Positions 34,098 through 42,309 of a stretch of 64,000 bases of DNA are shown one piece after another. Origin of the DNA: an uncultured Bacilli bacterium (lineage in GTDB: Bacteria; Bacillota_I; Bacilli_A; RF39; UBA660); contig CALVIG010000006.1 of NCBI GenBank assembly GCA_944329425.1, forward strand, positions 1 to 64,000, read 5' to 3'. The translations under genes and the position numbers were made by a program. Numbering within the stretch: position 1 is the stretch's first letter; the number at the start of each line of letters is the position of its first letter. Under the pieces are notes generated by a model. That model did not search any database. It saw nothing but the letters and a program-made list of their open reading frames with translations, and had not been told where the DNA came from.

Positions 34098-34811
34098 ATG
34101 GGAAGATTTCCAAATATAGCAGCAAGTAAAGCTAAAACAGGTGCTCAAAAAGCTAAGGTATACTCAAGTTATGCAAAAGAAATTTATCAAGTAGCTAAAC
34201 AAGGTGGTACTGACCCAAATGGTAATTTGAGTCTAAGACATTTAATTGAAAAAGCAAAAAAAGAGCAAGTGCCTCAAGAAGTTATAAAAAGAGCGATAGA
34301 TAAAGTAAATAGCGGGGTAGATGAAAGTTATACTTCGGTTAGGTACGAAGGTTTCGCATCCGGTGGTGCAACGGTTATGGTAGATTGCTTAACGGATAAC
34401 GTTAACAGAACCGTAAGCTTAGTTAGAAACGCTTTTACTAAATCAAAAGGGAAGATGGGTGTTTCTGGGTGCGTAGCTCATATGTATGAACATTTATCGG
34501 TAGTTATCGTAAAGGACATGAGTGAAGATGAAGCAATGGAAGCTTTATTAATGAATGAAGTTAACGCTAAAGAAATAGAAGAAAGCGATAATAACGTATC
34601 TATTTATGGTGACCCAGCTGATTTATATAAAATAAAAGACGCTATTTTATCAAGTAAACCTGATGCAGAATTCTTAGTTGATGAAGTAACTTATTTACCA
34701 AACGAAATGGTTACTTTGGGTGGTGAAGATAAGGAAAACTTTGAAAAATTACTTACCATGTTAGATGACGTTGAAGACGTTCAAAAGGTTTATCATAACG
34801 TAGAAATATAA
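34098..34811 (+). CDS. YebC/PmpR family protein, YeeI type
   Basis: 237-residue YebC-family protein. Family members bind ribosomes or DNA; recent work links them to translation of proline-rich stretches. Start MGRFPNIAASKAKTGAQKAK; VYSSYAKEIYQVAKQGG, ERAKTYSVP-like KEQVPQEVIKRAIDKV, RYEGFASGGATVMVDCLTDNVNRT and GKMGVSGCVAHMYE are characteristic, and the short basic N-terminus matches the YeeI subgroup. AGAGGTGAT lies before the ATG. Promoter TTGAAA-17-TATCAT upstream. Confidence 0.9.
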   Translation: MGRFPNIAASKAKTGAQKAKVYSSYAKEIYQVAKQGGTDPNGNLSLRHLIEKAKKEQVPQEVIKRAIDKVNSGVDESYTSVRYEGFASGGATVMVDCLTDNVNRTVSLVRNAFTKSKGKMGVSGCVAHMYEHLSVVIVKDMSEDEAMEALLMNEVNAKEIEESDNNVSIYGDPADLYKIKDAILSSKPDAEFLVDEVTYLPNEMVTLGGEDKENFEKLLTMLDDVEDVQKVYHNVEI

Positions 34812-34869
34812 TATAAAAAAGAAGTGATTTTATACTTTATTTATGTATTTTGTGTGTTATAATAATTCT

Positions 34870-35075
34870 GTAATATTAAATCGATGATGAAGATTAGTAG
34901 CTAAAACACCTTTTTTAAAGAGAGTTATCGGTTGGTGTAAGATAATAAAAGTGTTTAGTGAATCTACTTCTAAGACGGGTGTTAAAAGCGCCTGCGGTTA
35001 GAACCGTTATGCTAATTAAGACTATCAAGAAGGATGGTACCGTGCCAAGGCACTCCTTTATCTTGGTAGTTTTTT
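34870..35075 (+). promoter_or_regulatory. T-box leader, serine type
   Basis: Leader sensing uncharged tRNA-Ser. Extended -10 TGTTATAAT at 34855-34863. Stem I carries AAAGAGAG and GGTTGGTG; the specifier region GAA-TCT-AC has TCT (Ser) at 34963-34965; T-box AAGGATGGTACCGTG at 35030-35044; terminator arms 35021-35030 with 35061-35070, then TTTTTT. It controls the three-gene operon DUF1653, HD protein, serS. Confidence 0.92.
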
Positions 35076-35093
35076 GCTTATAGGAGGTTAAAT

Positions 35094-35342
35094 TTGAGAA
35101 AAATAAAGTTAAATAGTATATATAGGCATTTTAAAGGAGATTTGTACTTCGTAGAAGATGTAGCAACTCATACTGAAACAAAAGAACAATTAGTTATATA
35201 TAGAAGGTTGTATGAAGATTGCTCCCTTTACGCAAGACCGCTTGATATGTTTTTGTCAGAAGTTGATCATGAAAAGTATCCTGATGTAAAACAAAAATAT
35301 AGGTTTGAAGAAGTTACTATAGAAAGTAAGGTGAATAGATAA
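35094..35342 (+). CDS. DUF1653 family protein
   Basis: 82-residue cytoplasmic protein of the DUF1653 family, function unknown. Family pattern: [22 protein letters not shown] is recognisable in parts ([21 protein letters not shown]), then [14 protein letters not shown] start at 35094 with AGGAGG 6 nt upstream; no better ATG exists. First gene of the serine T-box operon, 2 nt before the HD gene. Confidence 0.8.
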   Translation: MRKIKLNSIYRHFKGDLYFVEDVATHTETKEQLVIYRRLYEDCSLYARPLDMFLSEVDHEKYPDVKQKYRFEEVTIESKVNR

Positions 35343-35344
35343 TC

Positions 35345-35842
35345 ATGTTAAAAGATTATTTTACTAATGAAAAATATGAAGAGTTAAAAGAAAGTGATAA
35401 TTTAATATATAAGGCATTAGAAATAGCTACTCAGTTATTTAAAAACGATACTGATAAAGGAGGACACCCGTACTTCATTCATCTTTTATACGTATATAGT
35501 AACGTTTTTACTGAAGAAGAAAAAGTGATTGCACTTTTACATGACGTGATGGAAGATAAAAAAGTATCTAAAGAAGAGTTATTAGACATAGGTTTTTCTT
35601 TAAAGATTGTTAATGATGTTGATGTTCTAACTAGGGTTAAACCGGGAGAATACAAAGATTATATTGATAACATCGTTGAAAACGGTTCTAAGGAAGCACT
35701 GGAAGTTAAACTAGCGGATTTAGAAAATAACATTGATTTAACCAGGATAAAAGATCCGTCGGTTAAGGATTATGAAAGGGCAGAAAAAAGGTATATGCCT
35801 TCATATGAAAAAATATTAAACAAATTAAAGGAGATGAAATAA
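35345..35842 (+). CDS. HD-domain phosphohydrolase, (p)ppGpp hydrolase-like
   Basis: 165-residue single HD domain resembling the hydrolase half of RelA/SpoT (small alarmone hydrolase type). Metal-binding residues: His in GGHPYFIHL, HD in ALLHDVMED, and Asp in VKLADLENNIDL. No synthetase or regulatory domain. The last base of its TAA stop is the A of the serS ATG (TAATG), so translation is coupled. Placing an alarmone-type hydrolase under a Ser T-box would link seryl-tRNA shortage to nucleotide signalling; that is inference. Confidence 0.78.
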   Translation: MLKDYFTNEKYEELKESDNLIYKALEIATQLFKNDTDKGGHPYFIHLLYVYSNVFTEEEKVIALLHDVMEDKKVSKEELLDIGFSLKIVNDVDVLTRVKPGEYKDYIDNIVENGSKEALEVKLADLENNIDLTRIKDPSVKDYERAEKRYMPSYEKILNKLKEMK

Positions 35843-37131
35843 TGATAGATATTAAACTTATAAGAGAAAACAAGGAGTTAGTAAAAGAAAACATTAAAAA
35901 GAAGTTTCAGGATCATAAATTACCATTAGTTGATGAAGTTTATGATATGGATATTAAGTACCGTAAGGTAAAAACCGAAGCTGACGAAGCTAGAAGTAGG
36001 GTTAATTCTTTAAGTAAAGAAATTGGAAACTTAATGCGTGATAAAAAAATCGATGAAGCTAATAACGTAAAAGATGAAGTTTCTAAGATAAAAGAAATGA
36101 TACCTAAGTTAGAAGAAGAGGAAGAACACTTACAAGAAGAAATTAAAAAAAGAATGATGGTAATTCCAAACATAATAGCAAATGATGTTCCAATTGGGGA
36201 AGATGATTCTAAAAACGTTGAGGAAAAAAGATTTGGTGAACCAAAGATTCCTGATTTTGATGTTCCTTATCATGCAGAAATAATGGTTAGTTTTAACGGT
36301 TTGGATAAAGATGCTGCAGGTAGGGTTAGTGGAAACGGATTTTATTATCTAATGGGTGATATTGCAAGACTACATTCAGCGGTTTTAGCTTACGCAAGGG
36401 ATTTTATGATAGATAAGGGATTTACTTACTGTATTCCACCATACATGATTCATTCTGATGCCGTTGACGGGGTTATGTCTTTTGAGGAAAAAGAAAACAT
36501 GATGTACAAGATAGAGGGTGAGGATTTATACCTTATAGGTACTTCTGAACACTCTATGATAGCTAAGTTTAAGGATCAATTGTTAAAGGAAGAAGAACTA
36601 CCAATTACCATGACTTCATATTCACCATGTTTTAGAAAAGAAGTTGGGGCACATGGTATAGAAGAGCGTGGAGTATACAGAATTCACCAGTTTGAAAAAC
36701 AAGAAATGGTCGTTGTTTGTAAGCCAGAAGAAAGTGAAGCTTGGTATGAAAAAATGTGGAGCTACTCTGTTGAACTTTTTAGAAGTTTAGATATACCAGT
36801 TAGAAAGTTAGTCTGCTGCTCTGGTGATTTAGCGGACTTAAAATACCGTTCATGTGATATCGAAGCATGGAGCCCAAGACAACAAAAATATTTTGAAGTA
36901 TGTTCATGCTCAAACTTAACTGATGCTCAAGCAAGGAGACTTGGAATAAGGTATAAAAAAGAAGATGGAACAAAAGAGTATGCCCATACTTTGAATAACA
37001 CCGTTATTGCACCACCTAGAATGTTAATAGCGTTCTTAGAAAATAATTTACAAAAAGATGGTAGTGTCTTAATACCAGAGGCATTAAGGCCATACATGGG
37101 CGGAAAAGAAATGATCGTACCAAAAAAATAA
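35842..37131 (+). CDS. serS: Seryl-tRNA synthetase
   Basis: Charges tRNA-Ser (and tRNA-Sec where present). 429 residues, full length. An N-terminal coiled-coil arm (about 25-105) that clasps tRNA-Ser, then class II motifs: YCIPPYMIHSDAV, GTSEHSMIA, PCFRKEVGAHG (motif 2), YRIHQFEKQEMV, CSCSNLTDAQARR and NNTVIAPPRMLIAFLENN (motif 3). Last gene of the T-box operon; terminator follows. The genome's tRNA-Ser(GCT) is 11 kb upstream. Confidence 0.97.
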   Translation: MIDIKLIRENKELVKENIKKKFQDHKLPLVDEVYDMDIKYRKVKTEADEARSRVNSLSKEIGNLMRDKKIDEANNVKDEVSKIKEMIPKLEEEEEHLQEEIKKRMMVIPNIIANDVPIGEDDSKNVEEKRFGEPKIPDFDVPYHAEIMVSFNGLDKDAAGRVSGNGFYYLMGDIARLHSAVLAYARDFMIDKGFTYCIPPYMIHSDAVDGVMSFEEKENMMYKIEGEDLYLIGTSEHSMIAKFKDQLLKEEELPITMTSYSPCFRKEVGAHGIEERGVYRIHQFEKQEMVVVCKPEESEAWYEKMWSYSVELFRSLDIPVRKLVCCSGDLADLKYRSCDIEAWSPRQQKYFEVCSCSNLTDAQARRLGIRYKKEDGTKEYAHTLNNTVIAPPRMLIAFLENNLQKDGSVLIPEALRPYMGGKEMIVPKK

Positions 37132-37158
37132 AAAGAAATGTACGTCATTTCTTTTTTT
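37131..37158 (+). terminator. serS terminator
   Basis: AAAAGAAATG-TACGT-CATTTCTTTT then T-run. Confidence 0.85.
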
Positions 37159-37171
37159 GTTAAAAAAACGT

Positions 37172-37200
37172 TTGCAATGTATTTATAAATATGATAGAAT
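37172..37200 (+). promoter_or_regulatory. Promoter of the 37275 gene
   Basis: TTGCAA (37172-37177), 17 nt, TAGAAT (37195-37200, extended TGA). AAACGTTT (37166-37173) overlaps the -35. A hairpin (37208-37215 with 37220-37227) plus six T sits at the predicted RNA start, like a small attenuator. Confidence 0.6.
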
Positions 37201-37274
37201 TAGTAACATCGCTATTTTTATGGTGATTTTTTAATGAATAATTAAGTTAAATAAATTAAGAAAGGAGAAAAAAT

Positions 37275-37565
37275 ATGGTAGAAGTAAGAAAAACAATACC
37301 TACGGAAGAAGTTAATTCAGTAGTTGCTAGTTTTTTATCCAATAGATGTTTAGAAACTTATTTAAAAAAGTTCGAAATATCAAAAGAAACGTTTTTTGAA
37401 GGGATGATAAAAACTGATGAAGATGTTGCATTACTAGAAAGATACTACTTGAATAGTTGTAATAAAGCTAGTAGGTTAGTGATGGATGATGAATACGTTG
37501 GTATAACCTTTGATAATTTAGATGTAATGAGTAAAGTTATTAGACAAAATAAGCACGTTAAATAA
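37275..37565 (+). CDS. Hypothetical protein
   Basis: 96 residues, not recognised, cytoplasmic. Starts MVEVRKTIPTEEVNSVVASF; mostly helical with ETYLKKFEISKETFFEGMIK and LERYYLNSCNKASRLV, and ends VIRQNKHVK. AAAGGAG lies 8 nt before the ATG. It is a single-gene unit between serS and the NrtR-type regulator, with a leader hairpin near the RNA start. No functional clue. Confidence 0.6.
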   Translation: MVEVRKTIPTEEVNSVVASFLSNRCLETYLKKFEISKETFFEGMIKTDEDVALLERYYLNSCNKASRLVMDDEYVGITFDNLDVMSKVIRQNKHVK

Positions 37566-37607
37566 TGTTTTTGATGGGCTTATTTTTTATTTATTAATAA
37601 AAAAATG

Positions 37608-37636
37608 TTGACAAGTGTAAAAAATACACATATAAT
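37608..37636 (+). promoter_or_regulatory. nrtR promoter with operator in the spacer
   Basis: Perfect consensus promoter: TTGACA (37608-37613), 17 nt, TATAAT (37631-37636). The spacer contains GTGTAAAAAATACAC (37615-37629), a 5-bp inverted repeat around five A. A protein bound here would block RNA polymerase. The identical 15-mer recurs at 38364. Confidence 0.85.
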
Positions 37637-37653
37637 ATAATTGTGAGGTAAGG

Positions 37654-38328
37654 ATGAGGATAGGAAATAAATTATATCAAAATCAAGGAATACATGTTAT
37701 AAGTGCCATTTTCACCGTTATTGATAACCAAGTTAAGGTACTTTTGATTAAAAGAAAAAACAAGCCATATGAAAACATGTGGGGGCTAGTAGGTGGAGCA
37801 CTATATAATAACGAAACTTTAGAGGATGGAACAATAAGAGAAATATTTGAAAAAACAGGACTTAGCAAAGTAAACTTATTTCAGTTTGGAACTTATGATG
37901 AAATTGATAAAACTCCTGATATGAGAATGATCGCGGTGTGTTATTTGGGTGTTATTGATGCAAGTAAGGCTACCTTGATAAAAGAAAATAAAAACACCAG
38001 TGATGCTTCTTGGTTTAACATTAATAGCGTTCCTGAGCTTGCTTTTAACCATAATAAGATACTTAATGAGGGAATTATTAAATTAAAAGAAAAAATAACG
38101 GAAAGCAACATACTTAAAACTTTGTTTCCAAATGAATTTACGATGCCTGAGATTCAAAGAACATACGAGACAATATTACAAAAACAATTTGATAGGAGGA
38201 ACTTTAGAAAAAAAATTATTAGTTTGGGTTTGGTAGAAGACGTTAATAAAACAATAAGTCAAAACGGTAGTAAACCCGCTAAGTTATACAGGTTTAAGGC
38301 AAATGTAGCAGCTAAAAAGATATTTTAA
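37654..38328 (+). CDS. nrtR: NrtR-type Nudix-related transcriptional regulator
   Basis: 224 residues: N-terminal Nudix-like domain (about 1-145) and C-terminal winged-helix domain (about 150-224), the NrtR layout. NrtR repressors bind palindromes and respond to ADP-ribose or other NAD-related ligands. The Nudix box GGALYNNETLEDGTIREIFE ends in EK instead of EE, as expected for a sensor that no longer hydrolyses well. Wing region: MPEIQRTYETIL, NFRKKIISLGLV, KPAKLYRF. GAGGTAAGG precedes ATG 37654. Its promoter holds the candidate operator, implying autoregulation. Confidence 0.88.
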   Translation: MRIGNKLYQNQGIHVISAIFTVIDNQVKVLLIKRKNKPYENMWGLVGGALYNNETLEDGTIREIFEKTGLSKVNLFQFGTYDEIDKTPDMRMIAVCYLGVIDASKATLIKENKNTSDASWFNINSVPELAFNHNKILNEGIIKLKEKITESNILKTLFPNEFTMPEIQRTYETILQKQFDRRNFRKKIISLGLVEDVNKTISQNGSKPAKLYRFKANVAAKKIF

Positions 38329-38348
38329 AACGTATTACATACGTTTTT
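38327..38348 (+). terminator. nrtR terminator
   Basis: AAAACGTA-TTACA-TACGTTTT, short T-run. The loop (with the last base before the 3' arm) provides the -35-like TTACAT (38335-38340), 17 nt before CATTAT (38358-38363). Confidence 0.6.
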
Positions 38349-38363
38349 AAAATAAAACATTAT

Positions 38364-38378
38364 GTGTAAAAAATACAC
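38364..38378. promoter_or_regulatory. Second NrtR operator, before the phosphatase-kinase operon
   Basis: GTGTAAAAAATACAC, identical to 37615-37629. It lies between a weak -10 (CATTAT) and the ribosome site AGGAGG of the gene at 38390, so binding would block transcription of that operon. Confidence 0.85.
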
Positions 38379-38389
38379 AAGGAGGGAAA

Positions 38390-38938
38390 ATGATATATTT
38401 ATTAAGGCACGGACTTGATGATGAGTCTAAAATTGGGGGATGGAGTGATGAAGGTTTAACGAAAGAAGGAATAAAACAGATTAAAGAAGCCAGAAATTTT
38501 ATAGCTGAAAACATATCTTTTAAAGATATTGTTTCAAGCGACATTAAAAGAGCAAGCGAGTCAGCAAAAATAATTAACGAAGATTTTAATAAAAAAATTA
38601 TCTATACTTCGCTTTTAAGGGAACAAAATAAAGGGGATTATAATGGACTACCTAAAATGGTTCTTAAAGATGATACTTTTTTAAAGGATTTAACCATTTA
38701 TGATACCTTTCCTAATGGTGAATCACTTTTGGATTTATACTTTAGAATAGAAAGGTTAATGTTAGTTATTGACACGTGGGATGATAACCTTTTAGTAACA
38801 CATAGGGGAGTAATAAACATGATTTATTACTTATTAAATAATAAAAAACCAGACATGTATAAAGATAGTTTTGATGTTACGCATGCGTCTGTTCATAAAC
38901 TTGATTTAAAAAGTAAAACAATAGAAAGGATATATTAA
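38390..38938 (+). CDS. Histidine phosphatase (phosphoglycerate mutase-like)
   Basis: 182-residue histidine phosphatase. Catalytic RHG in IYLLRHGLDDE at the very start, a second Arg in SSDIKRASESAKII, and the second His in LLVTHRGVINMIYYL. It is short and lacks a mutase loop, so a phosphatase is more likely. AGGAGG is adjacent to the putative NrtR operator. The next gene begins 1 nt after the stop. As part of an NrtR-type regulon, a nucleotide or NAD-related phosphoester is a reasonable substrate guess. Confidence 0.8.
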   Translation: MIYLLRHGLDDESKIGGWSDEGLTKEGIKQIKEARNFIAENISFKDIVSSDIKRASESAKIINEDFNKKIIYTSLLREQNKGDYNGLPKMVLKDDTFLKDLTIYDTFPNGESLLDLYFRIERLMLVIDTWDDNLLVTHRGVINMIYYLLNNKKPDMYKDSFDVTHASVHKLDLKSKTIERIY

Positions 38939-38939
38939 T

Positions 38940-40028
38940 ATGCTAGTAGCTAAAATTTGTTTAACCGGAGGACCTTGTGGCGGGAAAACCACCGCTCTTG
39001 CTAGGATTGAAAGAGAGTTTACTGATATTGGATACAAAGTATTTATAATTAATGAGATAGCAACAAGGTTTATTAATAGTGGTGTAAAACCTTTTGGAGA
39101 AGATAACATTAGTATGATTGATTTTGAAGACATACTTTTAAAGCAGCAACTAGTTGAAGAAGAAAGCTTTGAAAAGGTTGCAAAATTACTTAACAAAAAA
39201 TGTATAATTCTTTGTGACAGAGGTGTATTTGATATTAAATCATTCTTAAGTAATAGGCAGTTTGATGGGTTATTAAATAAATATAATTTGTCAAAGCTTA
39301 AACTTATGGATAACTATGATATGGTTATTCATCTTAATACGGTAGCTAAAGGAGCACCACAATTTTATACGACGGAAAATAATAAAGCTAGAAAAGAAGG
39401 AATAAAAGAGGCGATTATACGGGATGATATGTGCCAAGAAGCTTGGAGTTTTCATAATAATTTTAAGGTAGTAGACAATAGTACTGATTTTGAAAATAAA
39501 GTGCAAAGGGTAATTAACACGATAAAAGAGTACTTTAAAACACCTGTAAGAAAAGAAAGAAAGTATTTGGTTACGTTAAAACCTGATGCAAAGGAAGAGC
39601 TAGATAAAAAGCAAGTGGTAACTTTAAAAATAAAGCAAACGTATTTAAGTACTGATAAAGATTGTGAAATAAGGTTAAGAAAAAGAACTTTGGGTAAAGA
39701 TAGTACTTATTACATAACGGTTAAGAAAAATAATTATGGGAAAAATAAAGTAATAGTAGAGGAAAAGATTGACAAAAACATTTATGAAAGGCTTTTAGAA
39801 CAAAGAATGATAATAAATGAAGTTAATAAAGAAAGAACGTGTTTTGTTTATGAAGAAAGCATCTATAAGTTAGATTATTTTGAAGATGGTACTTACGTTT
39901 TAGAGGCGTTTGATGGTGCTAAAATTCCTCCTTTTATAAACGTAATAAAAGATGTAACTTATGATGATGCTTATTATAATATAAACATAAAAAATCATCG
40001 TGCTTGCTTAACTAAAGAGCATATTTAA
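38940..40028 (+). CDS. P-loop kinase (AAA_28/NadR-like) fused to CYTH domain
   Basis: 362 residues, two domains. Residues 1 to about 195 are a P-loop kinase of the NadR-like/AAA_28 type: Walker A GGPCGGKT, INEIATRFINSG, Walker B-like IILCDRG, and a lid-like region after MVIHLNTVA. Residues about 200-362 resemble a CYTH/triphosphate-tunnel domain with alternating charged strands (ERKYLV, KIKQTYLS, CEIRLRKR, YYITVKK, VEEKI). CYTH proteins bind triphosphates and metal. Control by the NrtR-type regulator suggests NAD or nucleotide metabolism; the real substrate is unknown. Co-transcribed with the phosphatase 1 nt upstream. Confidence 0.75.
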   Translation: MLVAKICLTGGPCGGKTTALARIEREFTDIGYKVFIINEIATRFINSGVKPFGEDNISMIDFEDILLKQQLVEEESFEKVAKLLNKKCIILCDRGVFDIKSFLSNRQFDGLLNKYNLSKLKLMDNYDMVIHLNTVAKGAPQFYTTENNKARKEGIKEAIIRDDMCQEAWSFHNNFKVVDNSTDFENKVQRVINTIKEYFKTPVRKERKYLVTLKPDAKEELDKKQVVTLKIKQTYLSTDKDCEIRLRKRTLGKDSTYYITVKKNNYGKNKVIVEEKIDKNIYERLLEQRMIINEVNKERTCFVYEESIYKLDYFEDGTYVLEAFDGAKIPPFINVIKDVTYDDAYYNINIKNHRACLTKEHI

Positions 40029-40195
40029 AATGATAATTATAAGAGATAATGAAATAACTAAAAAGAATATAAAATATTTTCCGATTTTAAACACGAAGAA
40101 GAAAACTTATTGTCAACCGATGAAAACATTTTCTTAAAACGTTTACAAAGAAACTGATTAGTGATATTTTAATGGTATGGTAGGATGTGATTTAC

Positions 40196-40789
40196 GTGGC
40201 TAATTTAGAATTTAGGTATGGTACGATGAACTCTGGTAAAAGTATGGCAGTACTTCAAATGGCTTATAACTATGAAGAAAATGGTAAACGGGTTATTTTA
40301 ATTAAGTCGGTTATTGATACTAAGGGTGGCGATTACTTAGTTTCTAGGGTGGGTCCAAAAAGAAAAGTACAAATAAAGTTACATAAAGACGAGCGATTAA
40401 TTTGTGATAAGTATTTACCAATGATCATGGGATTAGATGCCATACTTGTTGATGAAGCTCAGTTTTTAACCAAAAAACAAGTAGAAGATTTATGGTATAT
40501 ATCAAAAAGAATGAATATTCTAGTTATTTGTTTTGGGCTTAAAACTAACTTTAAGTCAGAGTTTTTTGAAGGCTCTAAAAGGCTGTTCGAACTTGCTGAT
40601 AAGCTTAAAGAACTAGAAACAATATGTTCATGTGGTACAAAGGCAAGGTTTAACGCAAGAAAAGTAAACGGGCATTTTGTTTTTTATGGTGATGAATTTG
40701 TAATAGATAATGAAAATGAAAATACAGAGTACGTTCCGTTATGCGGCAAGTGTTACTTAGATAAGGTTTTTTTACCTAACAAAAAATAG
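40196..40789 (+). CDS. tdk: Thymidine kinase
   Basis: Phosphorylates thymidine (salvage). 197 residues, the type II form. GTG at 40196 is chosen because the protein then opens MANLEFRYGTMNSGKS as in Bacillus Tdk, and AGGA lies about 10 nt upstream; a GTG at 40187 is too close to it. Walker A GTMNSGKS, VDEAQFL, the zinc cysteines CSCGTKA and later CGKCYLD, and the lasso-like segment FVIDNENE. The 160 bp before it contain no supported gene. Confidence 0.93.
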   Translation: MANLEFRYGTMNSGKSMAVLQMAYNYEENGKRVILIKSVIDTKGGDYLVSRVGPKRKVQIKLHKDERLICDKYLPMIMGLDAILVDEAQFLTKKQVEDLWYISKRMNILVICFGLKTNFKSEFFEGSKRLFELADKLKELETICSCGTKARFNARKVNGHFVFYGDEFVIDNENENTEYVPLCGKCYLDKVFLPNKK

Positions 40790-40867
40790 AAAATTAAAAT
40801 TGTAACATTTCTAAATAATATAAATATTTTTTTCATATCATTTAATATGAAGCGAAAGGATATGATT

Positions 40868-42223
40868 ATGAAAAAGAAAATACTTATTTGTTTATCAATA
40901 ATATTATTTGTTGTGTTAACAACGTTTTTAGTAAAAAATAACACAACTACTACTGAAAAAACCGGCACCATGAAAGCAACTGTTTTAGAAGTTAATTCTG
41001 ATTATGTAAAAGTATCTGACCAAGATAACGTTATATATACTTTTAAGGGTGTTGATGATGAGCCTTTTGAAGTTGGAAAAAACGTTGAGATTAAATATAG
41101 CGGTACTTTAGACAAAAATAAAGAAACGCAAAGTGCTTCTATAATAAGTGCTAACGCGTACAATGACGATGGTGATGTTCCCTCTTCACTAAATGATAAC
41201 GGAATGTTTAGCGAGTTTTACCAAATGGCATATAATAAGCTAAAGACGATGTCACAAGACGAGAAAATAGGACAAATATTTTTAGTTAGAGTACCAAGTG
41301 AAAACCAAATATCTGATTTACAAAAGTATTATTTTGGTGGATATTTGTTATTTGAAAGGGATTTTAAAGATAAGACAAAAGAAGATGTAATTAACATGAT
41401 TAATGAGTATCAAGAAAGTGCGAATATCCCACTTTTAATAGCTACCGATGAAGAAGGTGGCGATGTATCTAGGTTAAGCAGTAATAAAAACATAGTACAA
41501 GAACCATTTAAGTCACCTTCACAGTTATATCAATCTGGTGGGATGGACACTATAAGAGAAGATACCATTTATAAAAGTGAAGTCTTAAAAAGCTTGGGAA
41601 TAAACGTTAATTTAGCACCGGTTGTTGATGTTGCAACCGATCCAGATAGCTATATGTACGAAAGAACAATAAAAGAAAGTACCTCCGTTACATCACAGTA
41701 TGCTAAGACGGTAATTGAAAGTTCAAAAAACACTGGTGTTTCATACACCTTAAAACACTTTCCTGGTTATGGAAATAACGCTGATACGCATACGTCATCT
41801 ACTACTGATAACAGAACTTATTCTGCCATTATGGAAGATGATATTCCGCCATTTAAAGCGGGTATAAAAGCAGGGGCAGAAGCGGTATTGGTTTCTCATA
41901 ACACGGTTCCTGCACTTGATAAAGATAATCCTGCCTCTTTATCTGCTACCGTTCATAACGTTTTAAGAAACGAACTTTCTTTTACTGGGATAATAATTAC
42001 TGATGATTTAGACATGGGTGCAATAACTGATGGTAATGCGGTTATTAAAGCTATTTTAGCAGGTAATGATTTGATTATCGTAACGGATTATGAAAGTGCG
42101 ATAAGTAAAGTAAAATATGCTTTAGAAAACGGGGACATAGGTGAGTCTTTAATCGATAAAATGGCGTTTAGAGTTTTAGCATGGAAATATTATAAAGGGC
42201 TTATGTATGACGTTTTAAAATAA
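40868..42223 (+). CDS. Membrane-anchored GH3 beta-N-acetylhexosaminidase (NagZ-like)
   Basis: 451 residues; ATG 40868 with AAAGGA upstream. N-terminal signal anchor (about 4-22), a small beta domain (about 35-95), then a glycoside hydrolase family 3 domain of NagZ type. Seen: GQIFLVRVP, ATDEEGGDVSRL, LAPVVDVATDPDSYM, the catalytic loop KHFPGYGNNADTH (Asp-His pair) and the nucleophile region ITDDLDMGAI. It probably acts outside the membrane on GlcNAc-containing wall fragments. It lies just upstream of the murL-murD pair but has its own unit. Confidence 0.88.
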   Translation: MKKKILICLSIILFVVLTTFLVKNNTTTTEKTGTMKATVLEVNSDYVKVSDQDNVIYTFKGVDDEPFEVGKNVEIKYSGTLDKNKETQSASIISANAYNDDGDVPSSLNDNGMFSEFYQMAYNKLKTMSQDEKIGQIFLVRVPSENQISDLQKYYFGGYLLFERDFKDKTKEDVINMINEYQESANIPLLIATDEEGGDVSRLSSNKNIVQEPFKSPSQLYQSGGMDTIREDTIYKSEVLKSLGINVNLAPVVDVATDPDSYMYERTIKESTSVTSQYAKTVIESSKNTGVSYTLKHFPGYGNNADTHTSSTTDNRTYSAIMEDDIPPFKAGIKAGAEAVLVSHNTVPALDKDNPASLSATVHNVLRNELSFTGIIITDDLDMGAITDGNAVIKAILAGNDLIIVTDYESAISKVKYALENGDIGESLIDKMAFRVLAWKYYKGLMYDVLK

Positions 42224-42309
42224 TAAATAATGATGATATTAAAAAAAAGTAATATTGTGCTATAATTATTTATAGAATGTATTACTTTTTTTGTTTGGAG
42301 TTGATATAA

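Noticed and set aside
40029-40180. Short frame starting ATGATAATTATAAGAG between the kinase-CYTH gene and tdk
   Set aside because: About 36 codons, no convincing ribosome site, no recognisable motif; possibly a gene remnant but not supportable.
42243-42297. AGTAAT/ATTACT pair with T-run before murL as a terminator
   Set aside because: The loop is over 30 nt and contains the likely murL promoter (TATAAT), so a working hairpin is doubtful.
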